A program made the translations under genes and the position numbers. Under the pieces are notes generated by a model. It was given only the letters and a program-made list of their open reading frames with translations. It was not told where the DNA came from and did not search any database. Shown here piece after piece: positions 9,475 through 19,275 of a DNA stretch of 64,000 nt (within the stretch, counting starts at the first letter, position 1; every line of letters starts with the position of its first letter). The DNA is from Paenibacillus sp. HGH0039 (GTDB lineage: Bacteria > Bacillota > Bacilli > Paenibacillales > NBRC-103111), in the NCBI RefSeq assembly GCF_000411255.1, contig NZ_KE150413.1, positions 1 through 64,000 on the forward strand, given 5' to 3'.

Positions 9475-10407
9475 ATGCTAAATCCAGTCGCTTTTAAGCT
9501 AGGCCCGATTTCCGTGCATTGGTACGGCATCATATTAGGAATGGCGGCCCTGATCGGGCTGCTGCTTGTCATTCGGGAGGGCAAGCGCTTCAAGCTGCAG
9601 CCCGAATTTTTCATGGATCTGCTGCTGATCGGAGTACCGTCTGCCATTGTGGCCGCTCGTATTTATTACGTGGCCTTCCAATGGGAAAACTACAAAAACA
9701 ATCTGGGCGAAATTATCGCCATCTGGAAAGGGGGGATCGCCATTTACGGCGCCCTGATCGGGGCCATTATCGCAGCGCTCATCTATGTCCGCCGCAAAGG
9801 ATATTCGTTCTGGCGGATCGCGGACATTTGCGCTCCGGGACTCATTATCGGCCAAATGATCGGCCGCTGGGGCAATTTCGTGAACCAGGAGGCCCACGGC
9901 GGCCCGGTCAGCGAATCTTTCCTGCGAAACACGCTTCATCTGCCGGATTGGATCGTGAACCAGATGAACATCGAAGGCATTTTCTATCATCCCACTTTCC
10001 TGTATGAATCGGTATGGAATTTCGTCGGTCTGCTGCTGCTCTTCTGGCTGCGCCGCCGTCCGTTCCTTCGTGCGGGCGAGTTATTTATGAGCTATTTTAT
10101 CTGGTATTCGCTGGGCCGCTTCTTCATCGAAGGCTTGCGTACGGACAGCCTCGATTTCACGGGACCGGCCTGGCTGGCTTCCCTGCTGAACGGGCTGTGG
10201 TCGCCGATGTCCCTGCTGTTCGGTGAAGCGGGTACGATGACTTATGGCGGCAACATCCGCATTTCCCAGCTTCTTGCCGTGCTTATCATCATCGCGGCTA
10301 TCATCATCATCGTCCTGCGCCGCCGTATGGGCTATGCGAAAACCAAGTACAGCGATCCGATCGAGAAAATCGGCGGGACACCGGCTTCGGCCAACACAAG
10401 CCATTGA
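9475..10407 (+). CDS. lgt: Prolipoprotein diacylglyceryl transferase
   Basis: This membrane enzyme adds diacylglycerol from phosphatidylglycerol to the lipobox cysteine of prolipoproteins. It is 310 residues with seven hydrophobic segments. The Lgt signature runs from [14 protein letters not shown], with the essential Arg and the invariant Asn and Glu. Also present are HWYGIILG near the N terminus (the catalytic His region) and YESVWN. AGGAGG lies 12 bases before the ATG. It sits 50 bases after hprK. Confidence 0.97.
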   Translation: MLNPVAFKLGPISVHWYGIILGMAALIGLLLVIREGKRFKLQPEFFMDLLLIGVPSAIVAARIYYVAFQWENYKNNLGEIIAIWKGGIAIYGALIGAIIAALIYVRRKGYSFWRIADICAPGLIIGQMIGRWGNFVNQEAHGGPVSESFLRNTLHLPDWIVNQMNIEGIFYHPTFLYESVWNFVGLLLLFWLRRRPFLRAGELFMSYFIWYSLGRFFIEGLRTDSLDFTGPAWLASLLNGLWSPMSLLFGEAGTMTYGGNIRISQLLAVLIIIAAIIIIVLRRRMGYAKTKYSDPIEKIGGTPASANTSH

Positions 10408-10442
10408 AAACAGACAGAACTCTTGATAATAAGGAGCACAGC

Positions 10443-11096
10443 ATGAAGCATACGGTATTGTTTGATTTGGACGGCACTATTCTGGACACCAACGAGCTCA
10501 TTATCCAGTCGTTCCTGCATGCGCTGGAAGGAAAGACGCCCGAGCTGTTTACAAGAGACAACATCATTCCCCACATGGGGCGCCCTCTCATCGAGCAGCT
10601 CCAGTTTTTCAGCGGCCTGGATGAAGTGACGGATCTTTTGACTCTTTACCGGTCTTATAATCTTAAACACCACGACGAGCTGGTGAGACCTTTTCCTTAT
10701 GTAAAAGAGGTATTGGCCAAGCTGCATGCCTACGGAGTCAAAATCGGCGTCGTAACCAGCAAAATCAGGCTGACAACCATGCTGGGCCTGGAGCTTTGCG
10801 AACTGCTGCCGTATATCCAAAGTATTGTGACCGTCGATGATGTTACGAACGCGAAGCCGGACCCGGAAGGAATCAGGAAGGCTCTCCATGAACTGGGCTC
10901 AACAGCGGAGGAAGCCGTCATGGTGGGGGACAGCCATTACGATATCGAAGCGGCCAAAGCCGCAGGCGTTGAAGCCGTGGCGGTCAACTGGTCTCTTAAG
11001 GGCCAGGCCTACCTGGAACAGTACCATCCGGAGCATATGATCGCGGATATGCGCGAACTGTATATGATTTTCGGGATTACGGAGGAAAGTGTTTGA
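10443..11096 (+). CDS. ppaX: Pyrophosphatase PpaX (HAD superfamily)
   Basis: A 217-residue HAD phosphatase. In B. subtilis PpaX hydrolyses the pyrophosphate released when HprK acts as a phosphorylase. Motif I is DLDGTILDTNE, motif II is VTSK, and motif IV is MVGDSHYDIEAAKAAG. Length matches B. subtilis PpaX (216). The start at 10443 follows AAGGAGCACAGC. The stop overlaps the next start. Position after hprK-lgt supports the assignment over a generic phosphoglycolate phosphatase. Confidence 0.92.
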   Translation: MKHTVLFDLDGTILDTNELIIQSFLHALEGKTPELFTRDNIIPHMGRPLIEQLQFFSGLDEVTDLLTLYRSYNLKHHDELVRPFPYVKEVLAKLHAYGVKIGVVTSKIRLTTMLGLELCELLPYIQSIVTVDDVTNAKPDPEGIRKALHELGSTAEEAVMVGDSHYDIEAAKAAGVEAVAVNWSLKGQAYLEQYHPEHMIADMRELYMIFGITEESV

Positions 11097-11677
11097 GGAA
11101 AACCGACAGATACCCGGTCGACGGACCTAACGCCTTATGGCAGATTTACCGGACAGTCAGCAAATGGAAAGCGGTCAAAAATTTCGTTTGGATACAAATC
11201 AGCCGCTACTGTCCCTCGCTTCCGGTTAAAAATTGGATCTACCGCCGCATGTTGGGCATGGAGGTGGGAGAACACACCGCTTTCGCTTTGATGGTGATGG
11301 TGGATGTATTTTTTCCGGAAAAAATAAAGATCGGCCGCAACTCGATCATCGGGTACAACACCACCATTCTGGCTCACGAGTATTTGACCAAGGAGTATCG
11401 TCTGGGTGAAGTGCGGATCGGATCGAATGTGATGGTCGGGGCGAACACGACCATTCTGCCCGGTGTAACGATAGGGGATGGCGCCGTAATCGGTGCAGGA
11501 TCTGTCGTCCACAAGGATGTGGAACCATACAGCTTCGTAGCGGGTAATCCGCTTCAGGTTATCCGGACGGGAACTCCCGATTCCGCAGAAGCCCGGACTT
11601 TCGGAGCGTCAGCGGAAATATCCGGACCGGAGTCGGCTTCCGGCAACAGCACCAATCCAAACAGTTCATCTTCTTAA
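11093..11677 (+). CDS. yvoF: Left-handed beta-helix acyltransferase (YvoF-like)
   Basis: A 194-residue hexapeptide-repeat acetyltransferase. The repeats IGRNSIIGYN, IGSNVMVGAN, LPGVTIGDGAVIGAGSVV and VEPYSFVAGNP form a left-handed beta-helix. The acceptor is unknown; wall sugars are possible. It begins with TTG in a four-base TTGA overlap with ppaX and sits in the same place as B. subtilis yvoF. A 35-residue Ser/Ala/Asn-rich tail extends beyond the usual end, and the terminator stem overlaps its stop codon. Confidence 0.82.
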   Translation: MRKTDRYPVDGPNALWQIYRTVSKWKAVKNFVWIQISRYCPSLPVKNWIYRRMLGMEVGEHTAFALMVMVDVFFPEKIKIGRNSIIGYNTTILAHEYLTKEYRLGEVRIGSNVMVGANTTILPGVTIGDGAVIGAGSVVHKDVEPYSFVAGNPLQVIRTGTPDSAEARTFGASAEISGPESASGNSTNPNSSSS

Positions 11678-11697
11678 GAAGGTGAACTGTTTTTTAT
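11660..11697 (+). terminator. Terminator of the hprK-yvoF unit
   Basis: AACAGTTCA (11660-11668) pairs with TGAACTGTT (11683-11691), with extra inner pairing. A T tract follows. It spans the yvoF stop codon. Confidence 0.9.
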
Positions 11698-11751
11698 TTG
11701 AAGCGAAGAGGACATTGGCTGCAGAGAAACGAATGGGAATGAATCTGCAAA

Positions 11752-11780
11752 TTGACGCCTCTGACATTCCGTGATAAACT
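11752..11780 (+). promoter_or_regulatory. Promoter of the his operon
   Basis: TTGACG and TAAACT are separated by exactly 17 bases, a good sigma-A promoter. It lies 87 bases before hisZ, just after the previous terminator. The leader is too short for a T-box and none was seen. Confidence 0.8.
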
Positions 11781-11867
11781 AACGGATATCCTTCAATTTG
11801 GTAGTATGGTAGCGTGCTAAAGCGTTTTGAAAATAGAGGTGTACCGGCAGGGCAAGGAGGAACATGA

Positions 11868-13091
11868 ATGTCTAAACCTAAAGTGTTTGAAAAACCTACG
11901 GGTTTTAAAGATTTGCTTCCGGAATCGGTAGCGAGAATCCGTGAGATCGAATTCAGCGTGCTGGACTGCATGGAACGGTGGGGCTACCGCCAAATCGTGA
12001 CTCCGACGCTGGAATTTTACGATACGGTAGGGATGGCCAGCTCCATCGAAGACCGGAAACAGTTCAAGCTGCTGGACCGCAACGGGAAAACGCTTGTACT
12101 TCGTTCCGACATGACGGCCCCTATCGCACGGGTGGTCTCCTCTCTTCTGCGGGATGAGCCTCTTCCGCTCCGTCTCAGCTATCACGGGAATGTTTTCCGG
12201 GCGATGGAGGAAGAAGCCGGGCGCGATTCGGAGTTCTTGCAGACCGGTGTGGAACTCGTAGGCGACCCGTCCGCGGAAGCGGATGCCGAAGTAGTGGCTT
12301 TGGCGATTGCTTCTTTACAGGCCGCAGGCGTAAAAGCGTTTAAGTTTGCCTTGGGGCATGTCGGGTTTTTACACGGCTTGTTCGGCGAAACGCTCAAAGA
12401 CCATCCAGAAGCTCAGGAAGAGCTCAAGAGCTGCTTGCTCGCCAGGGACTACGTCGGTTACCGCACGGCCATCCGGCGTATGGGTGTGGACGAAGCCCGG
12501 CGCGGCGAACTGGAGAGCATCCTCCGGCTGCGCGGAGGCAAAGACATCTGCGAACAGGCACTCAGCGTCACTTCCGACCCGACGGCCCAAGCGGCCATCG
12601 CCCATCTGTGCGAGGTATGGAACGTTCTGGAGGCTTACGGAGTCAGCGAGCATGTGCTGATTGATTTGACGATGATCGGGAATTTTTCTTACTATACGGG
12701 TCTTACATTCGAAGGGTACGCGGCGGATCTCGGGTTCCCGCTGTGCAGCGGGGGCAGATACGACAATCTGCTCGCTCAGTTCGGACGTCCCGCACCGGCA
12801 ACGGGCTTTGCCTTGAAGACGAACCGCATTCTGGAAGCGGCTGGAGATGCGGTCCGCAAGCAGCAGGAGCGGGTCCTGATCGTATACGGGGAATCCCGCC
12901 GCGGCGAAGCGCTGGGCAAAGCCCGGGAGCTGAGAACCCTTCCCGGAAAGGTCGTTGTGACACGCCACGCCGGCAATGGAACCGGGTCCTGTGCGTCGTG
13001 GGATCCGGCAGCTTTGCACGAACTGGGACAGGGCCGTTACCGGTACGAAGGGAACGTGTACTCGGAAATCCTGCTCTACCTAACGGATTAA
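11868..13091 (+). CDS. hisZ: ATP phosphoribosyltransferase regulatory subunit HisZ
   Basis: This 407-residue class II aminoacyl-tRNA-synthetase-like protein assembles with short-form HisG and makes it sensitive to histidine. It has the HisS-like start KPTGFKDLLPE, motif 2 LVLRSDMTAPIAR, and YYTGLTFEGYA in place of the HisRS histidine motifs. It is 407 residues, near the usual 390. It opens the his operon after AAGGAGG. A 221-base gap to hisG is unusual within a tight operon and contains no clear gene. Confidence 0.95.
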   Translation: MSKPKVFEKPTGFKDLLPESVARIREIEFSVLDCMERWGYRQIVTPTLEFYDTVGMASSIEDRKQFKLLDRNGKTLVLRSDMTAPIARVVSSLLRDEPLPLRLSYHGNVFRAMEEEAGRDSEFLQTGVELVGDPSAEADAEVVALAIASLQAAGVKAFKFALGHVGFLHGLFGETLKDHPEAQEELKSCLLARDYVGYRTAIRRMGVDEARRGELESILRLRGGKDICEQALSVTSDPTAQAAIAHLCEVWNVLEAYGVSEHVLIDLTMIGNFSYYTGLTFEGYAADLGFPLCSGGRYDNLLAQFGRPAPATGFALKTNRILEAAGDAVRKQQERVLIVYGESRRGEALGKARELRTLPGKVVVTRHAGNGTGSCASWDPAALHELGQGRYRYEGNVYSEILLYLTD

Positions 13092-13312
13092 TTTTCAACG
13101 TCCGAGTTGATAAATTCGCCGGCCGGTGTAGAGTTGTTAAACCAACGAATGCGGCAGCCTAAACCGGTTGACGATGCGATAAAACAAACGATTCAGGCCA
13201 TTCAAACCGGCCTTCGCGGTTATACAGCGGGCCTTGCTTGCGGCTTACGCGTCGTAACGGGGGCCCGCAATCATTTAGCTTCGACAGAAGCTGTTGACAG
13301 GAGGCTGAAGGC

Positions 13313-13948
13313 ATGCAGGAAATGCTTAAGGTAGCCATGCCCAAGGGGCGTATATATAAACAGGCATTCAAACTTTTCCGCCGAGCGGGATTGCCGATGC
13401 CTGAAGATAGCGGTGACGATTCCAGAAGACTGATCGTTACCTTTCCGGAAGCCAACATGGAATTCATTCTCGCCAAACCCGTTGATGTTCCGACTTATGT
13501 GGAATACGGGGTGGCGGATATCGGAGTGGTGGGCAAGGATGTATTGATGGAAGAAAACAGGAACGTCTACGAACTGCTTGATCTCGGTATCGCCCGCTGC
13601 CGGATGTCCGTTATCGCGCTGCCGGACTGGCAGCCCGTTCTGAATCCCCGCGTCGCGACGAAGTATCCCCGGGTGGCTTCCCAGTATTTCAGGGAAAGAG
13701 GACAGCAGGTCGAAGTCATCAAGCTGAACGGCTCGATTGAACTGGCGCCGCTGATCGGCTTGGCCGACCGTATCGTCGACATGGTCGAAACCGGTCAGAC
13801 CTTGAAGGAAAACGGCTTGGTGGAATATGAGGAGATATTTCCGATCACGAGCCGGCTTATCGCCAATCGCGTCAGTTACCGGATGAAAAACGACCGGATT
13901 CAGCAGCTTTGCGACGCTCTGCAGACAACGATTGCGTTGCCGGAGTAA
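13313..13948 (+). CDS. hisG: ATP phosphoribosyltransferase catalytic subunit (short form)
   Basis: HisG catalyses the first step of histidine synthesis, joining ATP and PRPP. At 211 residues it is the short form without the C-terminal regulatory domain, so it depends on HisZ, encoded upstream. The PRPP-binding segment lies near [24 protein letters not shown] precedes the start; an internal ATG three codons later is a possible alternative. Confidence 0.96.
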   Translation: MQEMLKVAMPKGRIYKQAFKLFRRAGLPMPEDSGDDSRRLIVTFPEANMEFILAKPVDVPTYVEYGVADIGVVGKDVLMEENRNVYELLDLGIARCRMSVIALPDWQPVLNPRVATKYPRVASQYFRERGQQVEVIKLNGSIELAPLIGLADRIVDMVETGQTLKENGLVEYEEIFPITSRLIANRVSYRMKNDRIQQLCDALQTTIALPE

Positions 13949-14039
13949 GAGGCTGCTATCCCTTGACGGATGACATAAAGCGTTATAAAACAAAAACGAT
14001 CAGCAGGCGAAAGCCGGCGTTACGAAAGGGTGATTGCGC

Positions 14040-15329
14040 ATGAAAATCGTGCCTGCGGAAGAGTTTAAACTCGCCCGGGAAGTGGACTACGGGACGGCGG
14101 AGCAGAACGACGCCGTAAAATCGATCATCGCCGCTGTACGCAGCGAAGGCGATGCGGCTCTCCGGCGGCTGTCCAAGGAGTTCGACGGCGTCGACCTTCA
14201 CGAACTCCGCGTAGACGAAGCCGAGATCGAGGCGGCGTACGACCGGGTGGACGCCGAGTTTCTGAAGGCGCTGCGTCAAGCCGCCGCCAACATCCGCGCG
14301 TTTCACGAAAAGCAGAAACGCGTGTCCTGGATGGATCTGCAGGACAACGGGTCCCTGCTGGGCCAGATCATCCGGCCGCTGCAGCGCGTCGGTTTGTACG
14401 TCCCCGGAGGGAAGGCGGCTTACCCCTCATCGGTGCTCATGAACGCCATCCCGGCAGTCGTCGCCGGCGTTCCCGAGATCGTGATGGTGACGCCGCCGGC
14501 TACAGCCGGGGAAGAGGGCATCAACCCGCACATCCTGGTGGCGGCAGCCGAGGCCGGCGTGCGGGAGATCTACCGCATCGGCGGCGCACAGGCCGTCGCG
14601 GCGCTCGCTTACGGCACGGATACGATTCGTGCCGTTGACAAGATCGTCGGACCCGGCAATATTTACGTCGCCCTCGCGAAACGCGCCGTATTCGGCGTCG
14701 TCGATATCGACATGATTGCCGGGCCGACCGACATCGTGGTCCTGGCCGACGAGGCGGCGGACCCCGAATACATCGCCGCGGACCTGCTGGCCCAGGCGGA
14801 GCATGACGAGCTGTCACCGGCCATTCTGGTGACACCGTCCCGCGAGCTCGCCGAGCAGGTGCGGGGAGAGGTGGAGCGGCAGCTGCAGGCGCTGCCGCGC
14901 AAAGCGATCGCCGAGGTGTCCACGGCGAACAAGGGCGCGATCGTCCTCGTCGGGGATCTGGACGAGGGCATCCGCGTCGTCAACGCGATTGCTCCGGAGC
15001 ATGCGGAGCTGCTCGTGGACGACCCGTTCGCGGTGCTGCCGCGGATCGAGAACGCCGGGGCGATCTTCCTCGGCGCGTACAGCCCGGAGCCGGTGGGCGA
15101 CTATTTCGCCGGACCGAATCACGTGCTGCCGACGAACGGTACGGCCCGCTTCTCCTCGCCGCTGAACGTCGATGATTTTATTAAAAAATCCAGTGTGATT
15201 TCTTATAGTAAGGAAGCGCTCCTTGCGAACGGAGAGCAAATTATGACGCTCGCCCGAAACGAAGGGTTCGAAGGGCATGCCAGAGCGATACAAGTTCGAT
15301 TGCAGAAAGAAGGGAACTTTCATGGCTGA
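14040..15329 (+). CDS. hisD: Histidinol dehydrogenase
   Basis: This zinc enzyme catalyses the last two oxidations from histidinol to histidine. It is 429 residues with the signature region starting IDMIAGPTDIVVLADE and the metal/substrate segments QAEHDE and IAPEHAELL. AAAGGGTGA sets the ATG at 14040. Its stop lies inside the first codons of hisB (8-base overlap). The middle of the gene is noticeably richer in G and C than its neighbours. Confidence 0.97.
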   Translation: MKIVPAEEFKLAREVDYGTAEQNDAVKSIIAAVRSEGDAALRRLSKEFDGVDLHELRVDEAEIEAAYDRVDAEFLKALRQAAANIRAFHEKQKRVSWMDLQDNGSLLGQIIRPLQRVGLYVPGGKAAYPSSVLMNAIPAVVAGVPEIVMVTPPATAGEEGINPHILVAAAEAGVREIYRIGGAQAVAALAYGTDTIRAVDKIVGPGNIYVALAKRAVFGVVDIDMIAGPTDIVVLADEAADPEYIAADLLAQAEHDELSPAILVTPSRELAEQVRGEVERQLQALPRKAIAEVSTANKGAIVLVGDLDEGIRVVNAIAPEHAELLVDDPFAVLPRIENAGAIFLGAYSPEPVGDYFAGPNHVLPTNGTARFSSPLNVDDFIKKSSVISYSKEALLANGEQIMTLARNEGFEGHARAIQVRLQKEGNFHG

Positions 15330-16038
15330 ACAAGTGGACAAGAATGCAAAACAAGCGGGACTGGAAGGCCGATACTCCGGTGGATCGGTTAACGCGGATG
15401 CGGTAGACACGGGCGCAGGTGAAGGCTTGTCCGTCACGGAACCCGTTTCGCGTGCGCGCGTATCCAGTGTAGCGCGCAAAACGAATGAAACCGACATCGA
15501 ACTTTCGTTCGGCGTGGACGGAACCGGTGTCTCGGAGCTGGAGACGGATGTTCCTTTTCTGAACCATATGCTCGATCTTTTTGCCAAGCACGGACAGTTC
15601 GATCTTAAAGTTCAAGCTCGCGGAGACGTTGACATAGACGATCACCACACGGTAGAGGACATCGGAATCTGTCTCGGTCAGACGCTTAGGGAAGCTCTTG
15701 GGGACAAGAAGGGCATCAAGCGTTACGCCAGCGTATTTATCCCGATGGATGAGGCGCTGGCGCAGGTGATTATCGATGTCAGCAACCGGCCTCATTTCGA
15801 ATACCGGGCGGAGTATCCGTCCCAGCAGGTCGGAAGTTTCACGACGGAGCTGGTTCACGAGTTCTTGTGGAAGTTTGCCCTGGAGGCCCGGATTACCCTT
15901 CATGTCATTGTTCATTACGGCCGGAACACGCATCACATGGTCGAAGCGGTGTTCAAAGCGCTAGGACGCGCTCTGGATGAAGCCACTTCCATCGATCCCC
16001 GTGTTAAGGGAGTACCTTCGACGAAGGGAGTTCTCTAA
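15322..16038 (+). CDS. hisB: Imidazoleglycerol-phosphate dehydratase with N-terminal extension
   Basis: HisB dehydrates imidazoleglycerol phosphate using two manganese ions. The metal motifs DDHHTVED and VHYGRNTHHMVEA are intact. The protein is 238 residues; family members are usually near 195-200. The extra roughly 43 residues lie before ARKTNETDIELS, where most HisB proteins begin, and are rich in Gly, Ala, Asp and Ser. No internal ATG, GTG or TTG with a ribosome site offers a later start, so the extension seems real. Confidence 0.95.
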   Translation: MAEQVDKNAKQAGLEGRYSGGSVNADAVDTGAGEGLSVTEPVSRARVSSVARKTNETDIELSFGVDGTGVSELETDVPFLNHMLDLFAKHGQFDLKVQARGDVDIDDHHTVEDIGICLGQTLREALGDKKGIKRYASVFIPMDEALAQVIIDVSNRPHFEYRAEYPSQQVGSFTTELVHEFLWKFALEARITLHVIVHYGRNTHHMVEAVFKALGRALDEATSIDPRVKGVPSTKGVL

Positions 16039-16040
16039 GC

Positions 16041-16658
16041 ATGATTGCCATCATCGATTACGGCATGGGCAACCTGCATAGTGTGAGCAAGGCCGTGGAA
16101 CGTCTCGGATGCGAGTCCACGGTTACATCCGATCCGGAGATTCTGGCCGAGGCCGACGGGCTTATTCTGCCCGGAGTAGGAGCGTTCGGCGACGCGATGG
16201 AGCAGCTCCGCTCGCTCGGTCTCGATCGGCTTTTGCGGGAACAGACCACTCAAGGGAAGCCGCTGCTCGGTATTTGCCTCGGTATGCAGCTGCTTTTCAC
16301 CTCCAGCGAAGAATACGGAGAGCATGAAGGCCTCAATCTGCTTCCCGGTCAAGTCGTGCGATTCCAAGGGGACTACAAGGTGCCTCATATGGGCTGGAAC
16401 CGGCTGGAGTTCAAGCAGGGCAGCCCCCTTCTGGAAGGGCTTGAAGAGGGCCACGTTTATTTTGTTCATTCTTATCATGTGAAGCCGGAGCGTCAGGAGG
16501 ATCTTCTGGCGGTCACGGATTATCATCAGCCGGTTACGGCTGTAGTAGGAAGAGGTTCCGTCTTCGGCATGCAGTTTCATCCGGAAAAAAGCGGTGAGCT
16601 GGGCATGCGGCTGCTTCAAAATTTCGTAGGGCTTTGTCAAAGCAAGGTAGGGGTCTAA
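16041..16658 (+). CDS. hisH: Imidazole glycerol phosphate synthase glutaminase subunit
   Basis: This class I glutamine amidotransferase feeds ammonia to HisF. It is 205 residues. The nucleophile Cys lies in LLGICLGMQLLF and the His-Glu pair in MQFHPEKSG. It starts two bases after hisB; the ribosome site is within the hisB end. Confidence 0.97.
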   Translation: MIAIIDYGMGNLHSVSKAVERLGCESTVTSDPEILAEADGLILPGVGAFGDAMEQLRSLGLDRLLREQTTQGKPLLGICLGMQLLFTSSEEYGEHEGLNLLPGQVVRFQGDYKVPHMGWNRLEFKQGSPLLEGLEEGHVYFVHSYHVKPERQEDLLAVTDYHQPVTAVVGRGSVFGMQFHPEKSGELGMRLLQNFVGLCQSKVGV

Positions 16659-16700
16659 GATTAACCGGCCCTGCGGCCTATCAGGTGGAGGTAACGAAAA

Positions 16701-17426
16701 ATGTCCTTTATTATTTATCCGGCAATCGATATCCGGGACGGCAAATGCGTCCGTCTCGTTCAAGGCGATTATAATCAGGAAACAGTCTATAACGAAAATC
16801 CTCTCGAGGTCGCGCAAGCTTGGGAAGCTCAAGGCGGACAGTGGATTCATCTGGTCGACCTGGACGGCGCGAAGGCAGGACGGCCGGTTAACGACAAGCT
16901 GATCGGCGAAATCGCACGCACGGTGAAAGTTCCGGTCCAGGTGGGGGGCGGACTCCGTACGGAAGAGGATGTGGATCGTCTGCTGTCGCTGGGCGTATCC
17001 CGTGTCATTCTCGGGACAGCCGCCATCGAGGACCGGGCTTTCGTCCAGTCTCTGCTGGCCAAACACGGGGAGAACGTCGCCATCGGCTTGGACGCGCGGG
17101 ACGGTTTCGTCGCGACCCGGGGCTGGCTCGAAACTTCCTCGGTAAAAGCGGAGGATTTGGCTGTTCAGCTTGCCGAGCATGGAGCCAAGACGTTTATTTT
17201 CACCGATATTTCACGGGACGGCATGATGGGCGGGCCGAATGTGGAGGCTATCGTACGCCTGGCTAAGGTTTCGGGCCGGACGGTTATCGCTTCCGGCGGC
17301 GTGAGCCGACCGGAAGACCTGGAGCGGCTTGCCGCCGAGGCTGCGAATGGCGTGGGCGGCGCGATTGTCGGCAAGGCGCTCTACACGGGCAGCATCCGGC
17401 TTGAGGAAGCGCTGAAGCTGGTTTAG
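16701..17426 (+). CDS. hisA: ProFAR isomerase
   Basis: A 241-residue TIM-barrel isomerase of histidine synthesis. The catalytic Asp pair lies in [12 protein letters not shown] and [11 protein letters not shown], with phosphate-binding QVGGGLR and ASGGVS loops. GGAGGT precedes the start. Confidence 0.97.
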   Translation: MSFIIYPAIDIRDGKCVRLVQGDYNQETVYNENPLEVAQAWEAQGGQWIHLVDLDGAKAGRPVNDKLIGEIARTVKVPVQVGGGLRTEEDVDRLLSLGVSRVILGTAAIEDRAFVQSLLAKHGENVAIGLDARDGFVATRGWLETSSVKAEDLAVQLAEHGAKTFIFTDISRDGMMGGPNVEAIVRLAKVSGRTVIASGGVSRPEDLERLAAEAANGVGGAIVGKALYTGSIRLEEALKLV

Positions 17427-17523
17427 GCCGGAGAGCGCTGTGAAAGAACAACGCCTTAAGAAATAATGAACGCATCAAGATGCTCCGATATAAAGTGGTA
17501 CAGAGTTGAAGGGGGAAGTCAGA

Positions 17524-18282
17524 ATGCTGGCTAAACGGATTATTCCCTGTCTGGACGTGAAGGACGGCCGGGTCGTCAAGGGTGTAAATTTCGTGAATTT
17601 GAGAGATGCGGGCGATCCGGTCGAGCTTGCTTCCATTTATGACCGCGAAGGTGCCGACGAGCTCGTTTTCCTGGACATATCGGCTTCGGTTGAAGGACGG
17701 GCGACGATGGTGGAGGTCGTGAAGAAAACGGCAGGCGAAATCACGATTCCGTTCACGGTCGGCGGAGGAATTTCGACTACCGATGATATGAAGCATCTGC
17801 TCCGTGCCGGTGCGGATAAAATCGGCATCAACACGGCGGCGGTCAAGAATCCGCAGCTTGTATCGGACGGAGCCCGCAAATTCGGGTCCCAGTGCATCGT
17901 CGTCGCCATTGACGCCAAGTTCAACCCGGCCTGGGGCGAGTGGGAAGTCTATACGCACGGGGGCCGGACGGCATCCGGTATCCGGGCTGTCGAGTGGGCG
18001 AAGCGGATGGAGACGGCGGGCGCCGGGGAATTGCTTCTTACCAGCATGGATGCGGACGGGACGAAGGACGGGTTCGATCTGGCTTTGACCAAGGCGGTAT
18101 CGGGATTTGTCGGAATCCCCGTTATCGCGTCCGGAGGTGCCGGAAATGAAGAACACTTCTACGAGGTGTTCACCGAAGGCCGTGCCGATGCGGGTCTGGC
18201 CGCGACGATCTTTCATTATAAAGAACTGACGGTGCAGGGCGTTAAAGAGAGCTTGAAGAATAAAGGAGTGGAGATTCGATGA
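17524..18282 (+). CDS. hisF: Imidazole glycerol phosphate synthase cyclase subunit
   Basis: A 252-residue TIM barrel that works with HisH to form IGP and AICAR. The catalytic Asp residues lie in [12 protein letters not shown] and [11 protein letters not shown], with phosphate loops FTVGGGI and ASGGAG. The start at 17524 follows GGGGGAAG. Its stop overlaps hisI by four bases (ATGA). Confidence 0.97.
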   Translation: MLAKRIIPCLDVKDGRVVKGVNFVNLRDAGDPVELASIYDREGADELVFLDISASVEGRATMVEVVKKTAGEITIPFTVGGGISTTDDMKHLLRAGADKIGINTAAVKNPQLVSDGARKFGSQCIVVAIDAKFNPAWGEWEVYTHGGRTASGIRAVEWAKRMETAGAGELLLTSMDADGTKDGFDLALTKAVSGFVGIPVIASGGAGNEEHFYEVFTEGRADAGLAATIFHYKELTVQGVKESLKNKGVEIR

Positions 18283-18956
18283 CAGGCATACAACTGGACA
18301 GCATCCGCTACGACTCGCAGGGTCTCGTTCCCGCTATTGTACAGGATGCCATCAGCAAAGACGTTCTGATGCTGGCTTATATGAATAAAGAATCGCTTGA
18401 AAAAACGGTGGCCACCGGCACGACCTGGTTCTGGAGCCGCTCGCGGCAGGAGCTTTGGAACAAGGGGGCGACTTCGGGGCACACGCAGCGCGTGGTTTCA
18501 CTCCGCTATGACTGCGATGCGGACACGCTTCTGGTGCTGGCGGAGCAGACCGGACCCGCTTGCCACACCGGATCCTACACCTGCTTCGGCAGTGAAATCC
18601 CGGTGGCCGGCGCAGATTCCGCTGAAACCGGAGAACCTGCAGCCGTGACAGCTTCCGCCGACCGGTTCGGCATCTTGTCGAGGCTGGAATCCGTCATTGC
18701 TTCCCGCGAAGCGGAAAGACCCGAAGGCGCCTACACGACCTACTTGTTCGAGAAAGGAATCGACAAAATTCTCAAAAAAGTAGGCGAGGAAACGGCAGAG
18801 GTAATCATCGCGGCCAAAAACCGGGACCACGACGAGCTCCGGTACGAAACGAGCGATCTGATTTTTCACTTGATGGTTCTTCTTCGCGAGTCCAAGCTTC
18901 CGCTTGACGATGTAATGGCGGAGTTGGAGCGGCGCCACATGAGCAAATCCAAATAA
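18279..18956 (+). CDS. hisI: Bifunctional PR-AMP cyclohydrolase/PR-ATP pyrophosphatase
   Basis: A 225-residue HisIE fusion for the second and third steps of histidine synthesis. The N-terminal cyclohydrolase part has the zinc ligands in [10 protein letters not shown] and the C-x6-C pair [12 protein letters not shown]. The C-terminal MazG-like pyrophosphatase has [17 protein letters not shown] linker of about 25 residues rich in Ala, Glu and Thr joins them. It closes the his operon. No hisC or hisJ is in the cluster, so those steps are encoded elsewhere. Confidence 0.96.
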   Translation: MTGIQLDSIRYDSQGLVPAIVQDAISKDVLMLAYMNKESLEKTVATGTTWFWSRSRQELWNKGATSGHTQRVVSLRYDCDADTLLVLAEQTGPACHTGSYTCFGSEIPVAGADSAETGEPAAVTASADRFGILSRLESVIASREAERPEGAYTTYLFEKGIDKILKKVGEETAEVIIAAKNRDHDELRYETSDLIFHLMVLLRESKLPLDDVMAELERRHMSKSK

Positions 18957-18961
18957 AGGGA

Positions 18962-19020
18962 CCGGCATCCGACTCTATAGGCAAATATGCCATCTAGAGG
19001 AACGGGTGCCGATTTTTGTT
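18962..19020 (+). terminator. Terminator of the his operon
   Basis: CGGCATCCG (18963-18971) pairs with CGGGTGCCG (19003-19011), enclosing CTCTA/TAGAG inside. A T-rich tail follows. Confidence 0.85.
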
Positions 19021-19096
19021 TTCGAAGTTCATAAACTAGCCACAATTACCTCGATTTGGCGTCCCTCTGTGCTTTTTCATTTCGACAAGTTTCATG

Positions 19097-19102
19097 TATA
19101 AT
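19097..19102 (+). promoter_or_regulatory. -10 element ahead of the PRPP synthetase gene
   Basis: A perfect TATAAT lies about 174 bases before the gene. No good -35 is visible at the usual distance. Confidence 0.45.
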
Positions 19103-19176
19103 GGTGGGGTAGGAGAATGTCCCTGGTACTAGATACTAGACAGAGGGGGCATCTTTTTTCTCGCTTACATGCTAAA

Positions 19177-19209
19177 AAGCGCTTTCGTATGAAAACGTAT
19201 GCGAAGCGT
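19177..19209 (+). other. Leader hairpin ahead of the PRPP synthetase gene
   Basis: GCTTTCGTATG and CGTATGCGAAGC around AAAA fold into a hairpin using G-U pairs and one bulge. It sits in a leader of about 170 bases between the TATAAT and the start codon. A regulatory role is possible but unproven. Confidence 0.5.
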
Positions 19210-19275
19210 TCTATACAGAAGTTTGACCCGTCTGCAGTCCCAATAATCAAAAACATTTCGGAGGTAACCATAACC

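Noticed and set aside
11781-11867. T-box or attenuator for histidine control
   Set aside because: The leader is under 90 bases and contains no T-box sequence, no His-codon leader peptide and no terminator.
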